A DNA stretch of 64,000 bases from Veillonella rogosae JCM 15642 (GCF_002959775.1 NZ_PPCX01000008.1:1-64000); one strand, 5' to 3'. Positions 52,095-61,096 are shown, numbered from the stretch's first letter. The notes: generated by a model not told the origin, from the sequence alone. Translations and numbers: made by a program.

Positions 52095-53000
52095 ATGGCA
52101 GTATCTGCAGATTTATATAGAACCTTTTTAGGGGTAGGCTTATATTTATCCTTTTCTCGTGCCGCAAAAGAATTAGGCGTATCTCAATCCGCCATCAGCC
52201 AAAGCATTAAACAATTAGAAGGGGAGCTCAATATGCCTCTTTTTGTGCGGACTACAAAATCTGTAGGGTTCACGCCGGAAGGTAAAGAGTTGTTTGATAC
52301 GGTAGCTAAAGCGTTCTCCATCCTTGATAATGGGGTGACTCAATTACAAGAACGTGTTAGCCAAGCTTATGAAAGTTTGAATTTAGCTGCTACAGATACT
52401 TTATGTCGCCATTTCTTATTGCCTTATTTCCATAAATGGCAATTGCAAGAAAGTGAGATCGGATTGCATATCATTAATCGTCCATCCCCTGATTGCGTAG
52501 AGTTGGTACTCAATAAAGAGGCTCAGTTAGCGGTGGTTAATGATTATGAAGGCTTACGAGATAATCCTCAATTAGAGGTCACTACATTGGCTACAATTCA
52601 AGATGTATTTGTTGGTGGCCCTGACTATAAAGGGGCAGGGTTCTTTGATCAAGGTCGCCTGCTTAATGAGCCTATTTTGCTCTTGCATAAAGGTTCTGCG
52701 AGCCGTACCTTCTTTGATGAAGTTACGCATGGTGCATGCCGTAAACCTCGTTTTGAACTTGGTAGTGTCGATGTATTGCTAGATCTTGTGGAAATCAATA
52801 TGGGGATTTCCATGTTGCCTAACCACGTAGTGCAACAAAAGATGCAAGAAGGGACTATCGTTCGTATCGATACAGATATTCCTGTGCCGACTCGCGATAT
52901 TGTACTTGTGCGCTCTCGTTTAGTACCTCAATCTGAAGGGGCTGCGCGCTTTACATCCTTACTTGTGAATCGTGAAAGTAACCGCGATAAAATTCTATAA
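52095..53000 (+). CDS. LysR family transcriptional regulator
   Basis: A 301-residue LTTR. The N-terminal winged helix (residues about 4-62) includes LSFSRAAKELGVSQSAISQSIKQLEGELNMPLFVR; the C-terminal co-inducer-binding fold follows (SLNLAATDTLCRHFLLPYFHKW...). The start is the ATG after AGAGGTGAATAAA, not the upstream GTG in that site. Divergent from purL with palindromes between, so it may control purL or itself. Members of this subgroup are also found near selenium and amino-acid genes; the effector is unknown. Confidence 0.88.
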   Translation: MAVSADLYRTFLGVGLYLSFSRAAKELGVSQSAISQSIKQLEGELNMPLFVRTTKSVGFTPEGKELFDTVAKAFSILDNGVTQLQERVSQAYESLNLAATDTLCRHFLLPYFHKWQLQESEIGLHIINRPSPDCVELVLNKEAQLAVVNDYEGLRDNPQLEVTTLATIQDVFVGGPDYKGAGFFDQGRLLNEPILLLHKGSASRTFFDEVTHGACRKPRFELGSVDVLLDLVEINMGISMLPNHVVQQKMQEGTIVRIDTDIPVPTRDIVLVRSRLVPQSEGAARFTSLLVNRESNRDKIL

Positions 53001-53006
53001 TAATAG

Positions 53007-53044
53007 AGCATACTTTATGAATTTTCATAAAGTGTGCTTTTTTA
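53007..53044 (+). terminator. Terminator of the LysR gene
   Basis: AGCATACTTTATGA pairs with TCATAAAGTGTGCT (one G-U) around ATTT, followed by TTTTTT. Confidence 0.9.
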
Positions 53045-53242
53045 TATATTAGACAAAGTTATTCTATGCTATATTATATTTTTATAAACCTTTTGAATTG
53101 GATAATCAGAGAATAATATCTGTAAGACTTACTTTTTGCCGATTTTTAAGTGTTGTATTATGAGAGTTTTACTACATATAGGTTGACCCTAAGGGGTTGT
53201 TTACGTTAAAATTTAAAGATAGTTATGCGGAGGTATAAGCAC

Positions 53243-53818
53243 ATGGAATTATTAAAAAAGCGCATTCGTGAAGAGGGTATTGTCCTCAATAATCGCGTGC
53301 TAAAAGTAGATGGCTTCTTGAACCATCAAATCGATCCACAATTGTTTAAAGCTATCGGTAAAGAAATCGCGGATCGTTACCGTGATGCAGGTGTGCAACG
53401 TATTGTTACCATTGAAGCATCTGGTATTGCGTTGGCATTGATGGCTGCTCTTGAGCTTGACGTACCATTGGTATTTGCGCGTAAGAAAAAATCTATCCTC
53501 ATGGTAGATGATGTATATCATAGTGTTGTGTACTCTTATACAAAAGAAGAAAACTACGATATTACTATCTCCAAAAAATTCTTGCCAGCTGGTGAAAAAG
53601 TATTGATTATCGATGACTTCTTGGCATCTGGTGAAGCGGCTATGGGCCTTGCTAAATTAGTTCAAGATGCTGGCGATACAGTAGTAGGTATGGCCATTGC
53701 TATTGAAAAATCCTTCCAACCTGGTCGTGAACGCCTTGAAAATGCAGGTTACCGCGTAGAGTCTTTAGTTCGCATTAAAGAATTTAAAGACAATGGCTGT
53801 GTATTTATCGAAGACTAA
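53243..53818 (+). CDS. xpt: Xanthine phosphoribosyltransferase
   Basis: Salvage enzyme that makes XMP from xanthine and PRPP. 191 residues, starting MELLKKRIREEGIVLNNRVLKVDGFLNHQIDP after GCGGAGG; an in-frame ATG at 53225 lies before that site. The PRPP-binding motif is VLIIDDFLASGEAA, and IVTIEASGIALALMAAL is the purine-side region of Xpt. In Bacillus xpt is under a purine riboswitch; I find no such aptamer in the leader. It is followed closely by two small paralogous genes. Confidence 0.94.
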   Translation: MELLKKRIREEGIVLNNRVLKVDGFLNHQIDPQLFKAIGKEIADRYRDAGVQRIVTIEASGIALALMAALELDVPLVFARKKKSILMVDDVYHSVVYSYTKEENYDITISKKFLPAGEKVLIIDDFLASGEAAMGLAKLVQDAGDTVVGMAIAIEKSFQPGRERLENAGYRVESLVRIKEFKDNGCVFIED

Positions 53819-53844
53819 TAGTCTAATTATTTGTAGAGGGAATT

Positions 53845-54291
53845 ATGAATCAAAAAGCAGAAAAATTCGACTTACTTGTTGCTGATCTGAATAAAGGTGG
53901 CAACTCTTGGTTTACAAAGGAAGAAATGACAGACGACCTTCATACTGTTGTGTACCACGGCCGTTTGGATGTTCATAATCATAGCTTGCCTGTATTCATC
54001 GTTGTGGATGATTCTGCATTCTCCTATGCACGTATAGCTATCACAACAACATCGATTGATGAAAAAGTAATTCCTGCTGTATTGAAAGAGCTCAACACAT
54101 TAAACCAAGATTACAAAGTATCCAAATATTATGTAAGCACTGAAGATAACAATATCTACATGGACGTATCTGTTCCTGCCTTGACTGAACAATTCGATCC
54201 TACTGTAGTAGTAAATCTTTTACTTGAAGTAGTTCAACCACATTTAGATGCCGTACATAAAGGCATTCTTAAAGTAGCTGGTTTAGCTTAA
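53845..54291 (+). CDS. YbjN-like small protein A
   Basis: A 148-residue acidic cytoplasmic protein of unknown role. The alternation of strands and a final helix (LPVFIVVDDSAFSYARIAI, YYVSTEDNNIYMDVSVPAL, FDPTVVVNLLLEVVQPHLD) resembles the YbjN/type III chaperone-like fold. It begins 26 bp after xpt and is followed 11 bp later by a paralogue. The pair shares the order: short N-terminal helix, VVY..., LPVFIV/MPLFVI, YY/LY...LYLD. An interaction or chaperone role is possible, but nothing links it to purines beyond position. Confidence 0.55.
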   Translation: MNQKAEKFDLLVADLNKGGNSWFTKEEMTDDLHTVVYHGRLDVHNHSLPVFIVVDDSAFSYARIAITTTSIDEKVIPAVLKELNTLNQDYKVSKYYVSTEDNNIYMDVSVPALTEQFDPTVVVNLLLEVVQPHLDAVHKGILKVAGLA

Positions 54292-54302
54292 TAGAGGTTG
54301 TT

Positions 54303-54743
54303 ATGAATCCTAAAGCATTATTATTTGATAAGTTTTTGAAAGAAGAAGAAATTACATCCTTTGAACGTAAGGATTTTGATGATGAGGACGGCACTGTCGT
54401 ATATCGCTCTTACATTAAATCTCCGTTGTGGGATATGCCTTTATTCGTCATTCTTGATAACAGTATTTATAGTGTCATTCGGTTAGTGTTGGGCCCTGAA
54501 AAGGTAACAGCACAAAACATGGCTGCCTTAAATGCGTTAATCAATCGAGATAATGCGACTTACAAAAACTATAAACTTTATATTGATGAACAAGACTCCA
54601 GTCTATATTTAGATTGCGTATACATGTGTGGTGATGATGCGTTTGAACCTGCATTAATGTATGCATTGATGTCTTCTATCGTAGATTACATCCCTGAATC
54701 TGTAGGTGAATTAAAAACTGCTTTTGAAAGTGGTACTCACTAA
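54303..54743 (+). CDS. YbjN-like small protein B
   Basis: A 146-residue protein related in outline to the preceding gene product (DGTVVYRSYIKSPLWDMPLFVILDN aligned with HTVVYHGRLDVHNHSLPVFIVVDD; similar C-terminal helix). Divergence is high, so the duplication is old. It ends the xpt transcription unit, with a strong terminator about 45 bp later. Function unknown. Confidence 0.55.
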   Translation: MNPKALLFDKFLKEEEITSFERKDFDDEDGTVVYRSYIKSPLWDMPLFVILDNSIYSVIRLVLGPEKVTAQNMAALNALINRDNATYKNYKLYIDEQDSSLYLDCVYMCGDDAFEPALMYALMSSIVDYIPESVGELKTAFESGTH

Positions 54744-54772
54744 TTAATAACAAATATAGATTAATAGGCATA

Positions 54773-54784
54773 ATGTTCGGAAAT
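54773..54784. promoter_or_regulatory. Pur-box-like site A
   Basis: ATGTTCGGAAAT is the reverse complement of ATTTCCGAACAT, close to the Bacillus PurR box core CCGAAC with A/T flanks. It lies between the last gene of the xpt unit and its terminator, about 290 bp before the purE promoter start. Whether PurR exists here is unknown. Confidence 0.35.
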
Positions 54785-54789
54785 TAAAT

Positions 54790-54831
54790 AAAAGAGGGTA
54801 TCCTATCTTTATAGATAGGATACCCTCTTTT
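54790..54831 (+). terminator. Terminator of the xpt unit
   Basis: A perfect 19-bp stem built on AGAGGGTATCCTATCT, with a TTAT loop and T run. Confidence 0.93.
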
Positions 54832-54964
54832 GGCTGTGTAGAAAACATATATGAATATTATAAAGTAAAGCTTTTACTGAAGGAATGGCTTTGTATAAAA
54901 TGTGTAGATTTTTGTAATCAACCAATTTGAATAAAGTCGATATAATTAAATTAAATATTTTTGA

Positions 54965-54976
54965 ATAGTTCGGAAC
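54965..54976. promoter_or_regulatory. Pur-box-like site B
   Basis: ATAGTTCGGAAC has the PurR core CCGAAC on the minus strand. It lies 48 bp upstream of the -35 of the pur operon, close to where Bacillus pur boxes are found. Confidence 0.4.
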
Positions 54977-55023
54977 ATAACGAATGATAAAAATATTTAA
55001 TTAAAAAATATTCGAAAATAGTG

Positions 55024-55052
55024 TTGATTTTGTAAATGTTAGGTGTTACAAT
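55024..55052 (+). promoter_or_regulatory. pur operon promoter
   Basis: TTGATT (55024-55029) and TACAAT (55047-55052) with exactly 17 bp spacing. Start near 55059, about 20 nt before the leader ORF. Confidence 0.75.
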
Positions 55053-55077
55053 TTGTGTACAAGAAGGAGGTAGCACC

Positions 55078-55152
55078 GTGAACTATGCAAATCAACAAAC
55101 TCAAGGCAAGTCTACGGAGGCTATTTGTGCGCATTTTTCCCAGTCTATTTAG
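55078..55152 (+). CDS. purE leader peptide (24 codons)
   Basis: A GTG-started ORF of 24 codons behind the strong ribosome site AAGAAGGAGG. It begins MNYANQQTQGKSTEA and ends FSQSI-stop, and is rich in glutamine (four Gln, three within four residues near the start). The stop codon lies inside the stem of an intrinsic terminator. A strong ribosome site on a tiny ORF that overlaps a terminator ahead of a biosynthetic operon is the layout of a leader-peptide attenuator. Glutamine is the amide donor of PurF and PurL, which makes a glutamine-related signal conceivable but unproven. Confidence 0.6.
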   Translation: MNYANQQTQGKSTEAICAHFSQSI

Positions 55153-55166
55153 GCTGGGCTTTTTTA
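55139..55166 (+). terminator. Attenuator terminator in the purE leader
   Basis: CCCAG-T-CTA (55139-55147) pairs with TAG-G-CTGGG (55150-55158), followed by CTTTTTTATT. It sits between the leader ORF and the purE ribosome site, so it would stop the operon unless relieved. AGTCTACGGAGGCT at 55109-55122 closely repeats the hairpin sequence AGTCTATTTAGGCT. Confidence 0.75.
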
Positions 55167-55178
55167 TTAGGAGGATCT

Positions 55179-55670
55179 ATGAAGGTCGGTATTATCATGG
55201 GCAGCAAGTCTGACCTAGACACAATGAAAAAGGCATCTGCCGTACTTGATGAATTTAACATTCCTTATGAAATGGTTATCGCTTCTGCACATCGTACGCC
55301 AGAGGCTGTAAAGGATTTTGTTACACGACTTGAAGATGAAGGGGCTATCGCTTTTATCGCTGGTGCTGGTGCAGCGGCTCACTTACCAGGTGTAGTAGCT
55401 AGCTTCACTACCTTGCCTGTTATCGGAATTCCTCTTAATGCAACAGCTTTAAAAGGTATCGATTCATTGCTTGCTATTGTTCAGATGCCATCTGGTATGC
55501 CTGTAGCAACTATGGCTGTAGATGGTGCAAAAAACGGAGCACTTTTTGCAGTCCAAATTGGAGCAGCTTTCAACAAAGAATTAAAAGACCGATATGTACA
55601 GTATCGCAAAGATATGGCTGAAAAAGTATTAGCGGACAATGCAGAACTACAAGGTGCCATTAAACTATAA
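55179..55670 (+). CDS. purE: N5-carboxyaminoimidazole ribonucleotide mutase
   Basis: Converts N5-CAIR to CAIR in purine synthesis. 163 residues, starting MKVGIIMGSKSDLDTMKKA after TAGGAGGATCT; the longer in-frame start at 55125 lies inside the attenuator. Active-site SASAHRTPEAVKDFV and the GAGAAAHLPG loop are present. No purK (N5-CAIR synthase) follows, as is usual in this operon type, so it may be class II and use CO2 directly, or purK lies elsewhere. First gene of purECFMNHD. Confidence 0.95.
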   Translation: MKVGIIMGSKSDLDTMKKASAVLDEFNIPYEMVIASAHRTPEAVKDFVTRLEDEGAIAFIAGAGAAAHLPGVVASFTTLPVIGIPLNATALKGIDSLLAIVQMPSGMPVATMAVDGAKNGALFAVQIGAAFNKELKDRYVQYRKDMAEKVLADNAELQGAIKL

Positions 55671-55727
55671 TCGTCTATATCATCATTTATACGCCCTTGA
55701 ATAGAAAAGAGTAAAAGGAGAAATATC

Positions 55728-56456
55728 ATGGCTAACATTGACTTGGAAACATTAACATTATTGTACGAAGGTAAAGCAAAACAAGTATATCAAACAGATA
55801 ACAAAGACGAGTACATCGTTCATTACAAAGATGATGCTACTGCATTTAACGGCGAGAAACATGATACCATCCTTGGCAAAGGCGTATTGAACAATAAAAT
55901 CTCTTCCTTCTTCTTTGAATTATTGAAAAAAGAAGGCGTTCCAACTCATTTCGTTCGTCGCGAAGATGATCGTAATCAAACAGTACTTACGTTGGATATC
56001 ATTCCTTTAGAAGTTATCGTTCGTAACATTGCAGCTGGTTCTATGGCTAAACGCTTTGGCATTGAAGAAGGTACTCTTCTTAAACATCCAATCCTTGAAT
56101 TCTGCTACAAAAATGATGAATTAGGTGACCCATTTGCTAATGAATCCCAAATCACAGCACTTGGCTGGGCTACTCAAGAACAACTTGATGTAATCTCTAC
56201 TATCACGTTAAAAGTAAACGATATTTTGAAAAAATTCTTGGCTACCAAAAATGTAACCCTTGTAGATTTTAAATTAGAATTTGGCACGCATAATGGTGAA
56301 GTATTATTAGGCGATGAAATCTCTCCTGATACATGCCGTTTCTGGGATGCTACAACAGGTGAAAAACTCGACAAAGACCGTTTCCGTCGAGACCTTGGCA
56401 ATATCGAAGAAGCGTACAAAGAAATGTTATTCCGTCTTACTGGCGAACGCGCCTAA
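55728..56456 (+). CDS. purC: SAICAR synthase
   Basis: Joins CAIR and aspartate with ATP to give SAICAR. 242 residues. Signatures: [47 protein letters not shown] and [36 protein letters not shown] precedes the ATG. Second gene of the operon, 57 bp after purE. Confidence 0.97.
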   Translation: MANIDLETLTLLYEGKAKQVYQTDNKDEYIVHYKDDATAFNGEKHDTILGKGVLNNKISSFFFELLKKEGVPTHFVRREDDRNQTVLTLDIIPLEVIVRNIAAGSMAKRFGIEEGTLLKHPILEFCYKNDELGDPFANESQITALGWATQEQLDVISTITLKVNDILKKFLATKNVTLVDFKLEFGTHNGEVLLGDEISPDTCRFWDATTGEKLDKDRFRRDLGNIEEAYKEMLFRLTGERA

Positions 56457-56465
56457 GGGGGCACA

Positions 56466-57884
56466 ATGAACTACGATCCTGTTTTTGATAAATGGCATGA
56501 AGAGTGTGGTGTATTCGGTGTCTATGATAGAACCGTTGATGTAGCACGCTATGTATATTGGGGCCTCTTTGCGCTCCAACACCGTGGTCAAGAAAGTGCG
56601 GGCATTGCCGTTACAGATGGTCATGATGTAGAACTAAAAAAGGGCATGGGCTTGTTGACTGAGGCTATCAAGGAATTACCATCTTTGCCTAGCCATATGG
56701 GGACTGGCCATGTGCGGTACTCCACAACAGGGTCCAATAATCCACGTAATATTCAACCTTTAGTGATTCATTATCAAGGTGGTCAGATTGCAGTGGCCCA
56801 TAACGGCAATTTAACGAACGCTTTAGCCCTTCGCAAACGCCTTGAAGCAGATGGGTCTATTTTTCAAACGACTATGGATTCTGAGGTTATTGTAAACCTC
56901 ATTGCTCGCTCTAAGGCTGAAACACAGGTGGAACGCATTGCTGATGCGGCACGTCAAATTGAAGGGGCCTTCTCTCTCGTTATTACTACGAACGACTCCT
57001 TGGTAGGTGTGCGTGATCCCCAAGGCTTTAGACCTCTTTGTTTAGGCAAAACTGCAAATGGCTATGTCCTTTCTAGTGAAAGCTGTGCCTTAGATGCTAT
57101 AAAAGCTGAGTTTATCCGTCACATCGATCCAGGCGAAATGGTAATTATCGATGACTCTGGTGTACGTAGTGTTATCTATGCAGAACCAGAGAAAATTGAC
57201 AAAAAGCTTTGTGTTTTTGAATATATCTATTTTGCCCGCGGTGATAGCCATATTGATGGTCAATCGGTATATCAATCTCGTCTTAATATGGGGCGTGAAT
57301 TATATAACGAAACTAAATACGATGCAGATATCGTCATGTCTATTCCTGACTCTGGCACTACAGCTGCACTAGGCTATGCTCGTGCATCGGGCATACCATT
57401 TGCAGAAGGCTTAGTGAAAAACCGATATAGCGGTCGTACCTTTATCAAGCCAAATCAAGAGGAACGGGAATTAGCTGTTCGTATGAAGCTTAATGCATTG
57501 CCTCACATTGTAGGGGGCAAACGGATTGTCCTTATCGATGACTCTATCGTACGCGGTACTACGAGTGGTATTATCGTTAAAATGCTAAAGGAAGCGGGCG
57601 CTAAAGAGGTGTACATGTGTGTAAGCTCACCAACAATTGAGTATTCCTGTCACTATGGTATTGATACGTCGGTGCGTAAAGAGCTAATTGCTGCTACACA
57701 TACAGTAGATGAAATAAAAGATTATATTCATGCTGACAAATTACATTATTTATCTCGTGAAGGCTTATGTCGTGCCGTATCTGATATAGCGCCTAATGAT
57801 TTATGTTTTGCTTGCTTTAATGGTGATTACAGTGTAGAGGTTCCTGCGGAACAAGAGGAAGGGGTCAAATATGTGCTCGAATAA
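56466..57884 (+). CDS. purF: Amidophosphoribosyltransferase
   Basis: First committed step: PRPP and glutamine to phosphoribosylamine. 472 residues. A short propeptide (MNYDPVFDKWHEE) precedes the nucleophile Cys14 in CGVFGVYD. The glutaminase domain has FALQHRGQESAGIAV and GTGHVRYSTTGSNNPRNIQP; the PRT domain has the PRPP loop IVLIDDSIVRGTTSG. C-terminal CFACFNGDYS and other cysteines suit the 4Fe-4S Bacillus-type enzyme, which oxygen inactivates. Its 3' end overlaps purM by 14 nt. Confidence 0.97.
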   Translation: MNYDPVFDKWHEECGVFGVYDRTVDVARYVYWGLFALQHRGQESAGIAVTDGHDVELKKGMGLLTEAIKELPSLPSHMGTGHVRYSTTGSNNPRNIQPLVIHYQGGQIAVAHNGNLTNALALRKRLEADGSIFQTTMDSEVIVNLIARSKAETQVERIADAARQIEGAFSLVITTNDSLVGVRDPQGFRPLCLGKTANGYVLSSESCALDAIKAEFIRHIDPGEMVIIDDSGVRSVIYAEPEKIDKKLCVFEYIYFARGDSHIDGQSVYQSRLNMGRELYNETKYDADIVMSIPDSGTTAALGYARASGIPFAEGLVKNRYSGRTFIKPNQEERELAVRMKLNALPHIVGGKRIVLIDDSIVRGTTSGIIVKMLKEAGAKEVYMCVSSPTIEYSCHYGIDTSVRKELIAATHTVDEIKDYIHADKLHYLSREGLCRAVSDIAPNDLCFACFNGDYSVEVPAEQEEGVKYVLE

Positions 57885-58932
57885 AACTAGTTTAACCTAT
57901 CGCGATGCAGGCGTTGATATTGATGCAGGTAATCGTGCAGTAGAATTGATGAAAGAATCCGTAAAACGCACCTATACACCTGGTGTTGTAGGTGATTTAG
58001 GTGGTTTTGGGGGCCTCTATTCCTTAGCTGGTCACTCTATGTCTGACCCTATGCTCGTATCCGGTACAGATGGGGTAGGTACCAAATTACGTTTAGCTAT
58101 CATGATGGATAAGCATGATACCATTGGCCAAGATTGCGTGGCCATGAGTGTTAACGATATTCTTGTGCAAGGTGCAACGCCTTTATTCTTCCTCGATTAC
58201 ATTGCAGTTGGTAAACTTGATCCTGTGAAAGTAGCAGATATTGTGCGCGGTGTGGCAAAGGCTTGTGAAGAGTCCGGCTGTGCTTTACTAGGCGGTGAAA
58301 CTGCTGAAATGGCGGGATTCTACGATAATGATGACTACGATGTGGCTGGTTTTGCCGTTGGTATCGTTGATCGTCCTAAATTGATTACTGGTGAAAGTAT
58401 CAAAGCTGGTGACGTAATTTTAGGTCTGCCATCGTCTGGTGTCCATTCTAATGGCTTCTCCTTGGTTCGTAAAATTGTATTCGATCATAAACAATTATCT
58501 ATTGATACAGACGTCCCTGAATTTGGTAAAACTTTAGGCGAAGAATTATTGACGCCTACTCGTTTATACCCTAAAGCTGTATTGCCATTGATTGAACAAG
58601 AACTCGTAAAGGGTATGGTTCATATTACCGGCGGTGGCTTCTATGAAAATATTCCACGCGTATTGCCAAAAGGCGTTACTGCAGAGGTAGATGTCACTAC
58701 ATGGCCACGACTTCCTGTATTTACAAAACTACAAGAATGGGGCAATGTTGCCTGGCCTGAAATGTACCGTACGTTCAACATGGGCATTGGTATGATTGTT
58801 ATCGTTGATCAAAAGGATGTAGAAACAGTTAAAGAAAACCTTTCTAGTCGTGGTGAAACGGTATATGAAATTGGCCGCATAGTAAGTGGTGATGGTCCTG
58901 TTGTCCTTAAAGGGGCTGAGTTCGATGCGTAA
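57871..58932 (+). CDS. purM: Phosphoribosylformylglycinamidine cyclo-ligase (AIR synthetase)
   Basis: Closes the imidazole ring: FGAM plus ATP to AIR. 353 residues. Conserved glycine-rich motifs: PGVVGDLGGFGGLY, SGTDGVGTKLRLA, CALLGGETAEMAGFY and HITGGGFYENIPRVLP. It starts inside the purF 3' end (14-nt overlap) after GAGGAAGGGG, implying coupled translation, and overlaps purN by 8 nt. Confidence 0.97.
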   Translation: MCSNKTSLTYRDAGVDIDAGNRAVELMKESVKRTYTPGVVGDLGGFGGLYSLAGHSMSDPMLVSGTDGVGTKLRLAIMMDKHDTIGQDCVAMSVNDILVQGATPLFFLDYIAVGKLDPVKVADIVRGVAKACEESGCALLGGETAEMAGFYDNDDYDVAGFAVGIVDRPKLITGESIKAGDVILGLPSSGVHSNGFSLVRKIVFDHKQLSIDTDVPEFGKTLGEELLTPTRLYPKAVLPLIEQELVKGMVHITGGGFYENIPRVLPKGVTAEVDVTTWPRLPVFTKLQEWGNVAWPEMYRTFNMGIGMIVIVDQKDVETVKENLSSRGETVYEIGRIVSGDGPVVLKGAEFDA

Positions 58933-59542
58933 TTCTAAAAAGAGATTAGCCCTCTTTGCTAGTGGTCGTGGTTCTAATGGGGAAGCACTGTATAAGGCCA
59001 TGAAAGAAGGCTATATTAATGGTGAATTTGTTGTAATCATTACAGATCATGGCACAGCAGGAATTGTGGAACGCTCTAAATCTTGGAATATTCCACTTAT
59101 TGTTATGGAACGTAGCGACTATGATTCTAAAGCTAGCTTTGAACAGGCTCAACTAGATGCTTTAGGGCCTTATAAGGTTGATGGTATCGTCTTGGCAGGC
59201 TATATGCGTATTGTCGGTGCTCCTTTGATAGAGCGATACGAACATCGTATATTAAATATTCATCCTGCTCTGTTACCATCATTTCCAGGCCTTCATGGTC
59301 ATCAACAAGCCATTGACGGAGGCGTAAAAATTACAGGGTGCACGGTGCACTTTGTTGATGCAGGAATGGATACGGGGCCTATCATTATGCAGAATACGGT
59401 TCCTGTATTACCCGATGATACAGAGGATACCTTGAGTGATAGATTATTGCCTATCGAACATAAAACATATAAAGAGGCTTTACGGCTGTTTTGTAAAGAC
59501 AAGCTCACCATAAAAGGGCGAGTTGTTAATATTGAAGATTGA
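58925..59542 (+). CDS. purN: Phosphoribosylglycinamide formyltransferase
   Basis: Transfers formyl from 10-formyl-THF to GAR. 205 residues beginning MRNSKKRLALFASGRGSNGEA; the ATG overlaps the end of purM. Catalytic residues are visible: Asn and His in LNIHPALLPSFPGLHG and Asp in HFVDAGMDTGPII. GAGTTCG-type weak site, so translation is likely coupled to purM. Confidence 0.95.
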   Translation: MRNSKKRLALFASGRGSNGEALYKAMKEGYINGEFVVIITDHGTAGIVERSKSWNIPLIVMERSDYDSKASFEQAQLDALGPYKVDGIVLAGYMRIVGAPLIERYEHRILNIHPALLPSFPGLHGHQQAIDGGVKITGCTVHFVDAGMDTGPIIMQNTVPVLPDDTEDTLSDRLLPIEHKTYKEALRLFCKDKLTIKGRVVNIED

Positions 59543-59566
59543 TGAGAAAGCAAATGGAGAGGTTAC

Positions 59567-61096
59567 ATGATTAAAAATGCATTACTTAGTGTTTCAGATA
59601 AAACAGGTATTGTAGACTTTGCAAAAGGTTTAGTTGAATTAGGTGTAACCATTTATTCCACAGGTGGCACGCTTAAAGCGATTACTGATGCGGGCATTGA
59701 AGCTAAAGCGGTTGAATCCTTGACCGGTTTTCCTGAAATGATGGATGGCCGCGTTAAGACCTTGCATCCAAAGGTTCATGGTGGTATTTTGGCAATTCGC
59801 GATAATACTGAACATCAAAAAGCTATGGCTGATCATGGTATTGAACCAATTGACCTTGTTGTTGTCAATCTCTATCCATTCCGTGAAACCATTGCCAAAC
59901 CCAATGCATCCTTAGAGGAAGCTATTGAAAATATCGATATTGGTGGCCCTACCATGGTGCGCTCTGCTGCGAAAAACCATGCATATGTGGGCATTGTAGT
60001 AAATCCAAATCATTATGATGAAATCTTAACGATGCTTAAAGAACATGGTGAATTGCCTAAAGAATATCGTTTTGGTCTTGCAAAGGAAGCCTTTGCTCAT
60101 ACTGCAGCTTATGATGTAGCTATTGCTAACTATATGAGTGGTGTCTTAAACGAAGGTCCTACACCGCCTGAATATTTAAGTGCTTATGAAAAGGTAACTG
60201 ACCTTCGGTATGGTGAAAATCCGCATCAACAAGCGGCATTCTACAAAGAAATCGGTACGGCTCATGGCATGGGGGCTTTGAAACAACTCCATGGTAAAGA
60301 GCTTTCCTATAACAACATCGTAGATATGGAAGCAGCGTGGAATATGGTGTGGGAGTTTACTGATCCTGCAGCATGTATCATTAAGCATACAAATCCTTGT
60401 GGTGCAGCGACGTCAGCTACCTTGCATGATGCTTATGTAAATGCTTACGAAGCAGACTCCGTATCAGCCTTTGGTGGCATCGTTGCTTTAAACCGTGAAG
60501 TAGATGCAGCTACGGCAGAAGAAATGAGCAAAATTTTCTTAGAAGTCATCATGGCACCTGCTTTCACAAAAGAAGCATTAGAAATCCTTGAAGGAAAGAA
60601 AAATATTCGCCTCATTGAGTTATCTAAACCTGAATCTGGCCAAGTAACAGTGAAAAAGGTTTCTGGTGGTCTATTAGTACAAACAGAAGATGATATTCAA
60701 GAAGACCGCGCTAGCTATAAAGTGGTTACGAAGGTACAGCCAACAGAGAAACAATGGAAAGCCCTTGAATTTGCGTGGAAGCTCGTAAAACACGTAAAAT
60801 CCAATGCGATTTTGATTTCCAATGAAAAACGGACACTCGGTGTTGGGGCGGGGCAAATGAACCGCGTTGGGTCTGCAAAAATTGCTCTTGAGCAAGCTGG
60901 TGAAGCCGCAAAAGGGGCTGTGTTAGCATCTGATGCGTTCTTCCCATTTGGGGATACTGTAGAAACGGCGGCAAAGCATGGTATTGCAGCCATTATTCAA
61001 CCGGGTGGCTCTATTCGAGACGATGAATCCATCAAGGCTGCCGACGAAGCGGGCATTGCTATGGTATTTACAAGTATTCGTCACTTTAAACATTAA
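59567..61096 (+). CDS. purH: Bifunctional AICAR transformylase/IMP cyclohydrolase
   Basis: Last two steps to IMP. 509 residues. N-terminal cyclohydrolase (MGS-like) domain: LLSVSDKTGIVDFAKGL, YSTGGTLKAI, MMDGRVKTLHPKVHGGIL. C-terminal transformylase: LRYGENPHQQAAFY, IIKHTNPCGAATS, SDAFFPFGDTVE and the C-terminal TSIRHFKH. GGAGAGG precedes the ATG, 24 bp after purN. Confidence 0.97.
   Translation: MIKNALLSVSDKTGIVDFAKGLVELGVTIYSTGGTLKAITDAGIEAKAVESLTGFPEMMDGRVKTLHPKVHGGILAIRDNTEHQKAMADHGIEPIDLVVVNLYPFRETIAKPNASLEEAIENIDIGGPTMVRSAAKNHAYVGIVVNPNHYDEILTMLKEHGELPKEYRFGLAKEAFAHTAAYDVAIANYMSGVLNEGPTPPEYLSAYEKVTDLRYGENPHQQAAFYKEIGTAHGMGALKQLHGKELSYNNIVDMEAAWNMVWEFTDPAACIIKHTNPCGAATSATLHDAYVNAYEADSVSAFGGIVALNREVDAATAEEMSKIFLEVIMAPAFTKEALEILEGKKNIRLIELSKPESGQVTVKKVSGGLLVQTEDDIQEDRASYKVVTKVQPTEKQWKALEFAWKLVKHVKSNAILISNEKRTLGVGAGQMNRVGSAKIALEQAGEAAKGAVLASDAFFPFGDTVETAAKHGIAAIIQPGGSIRDDESIKAADEAGIAMVFTSIRHFKH

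Noticed and set aside
53001..53242. Purine riboswitch before xpt
   Set aside because: The conserved aptamer bases and the three-way junction could not be found. The purE leader was checked in the same way and also lacks it.
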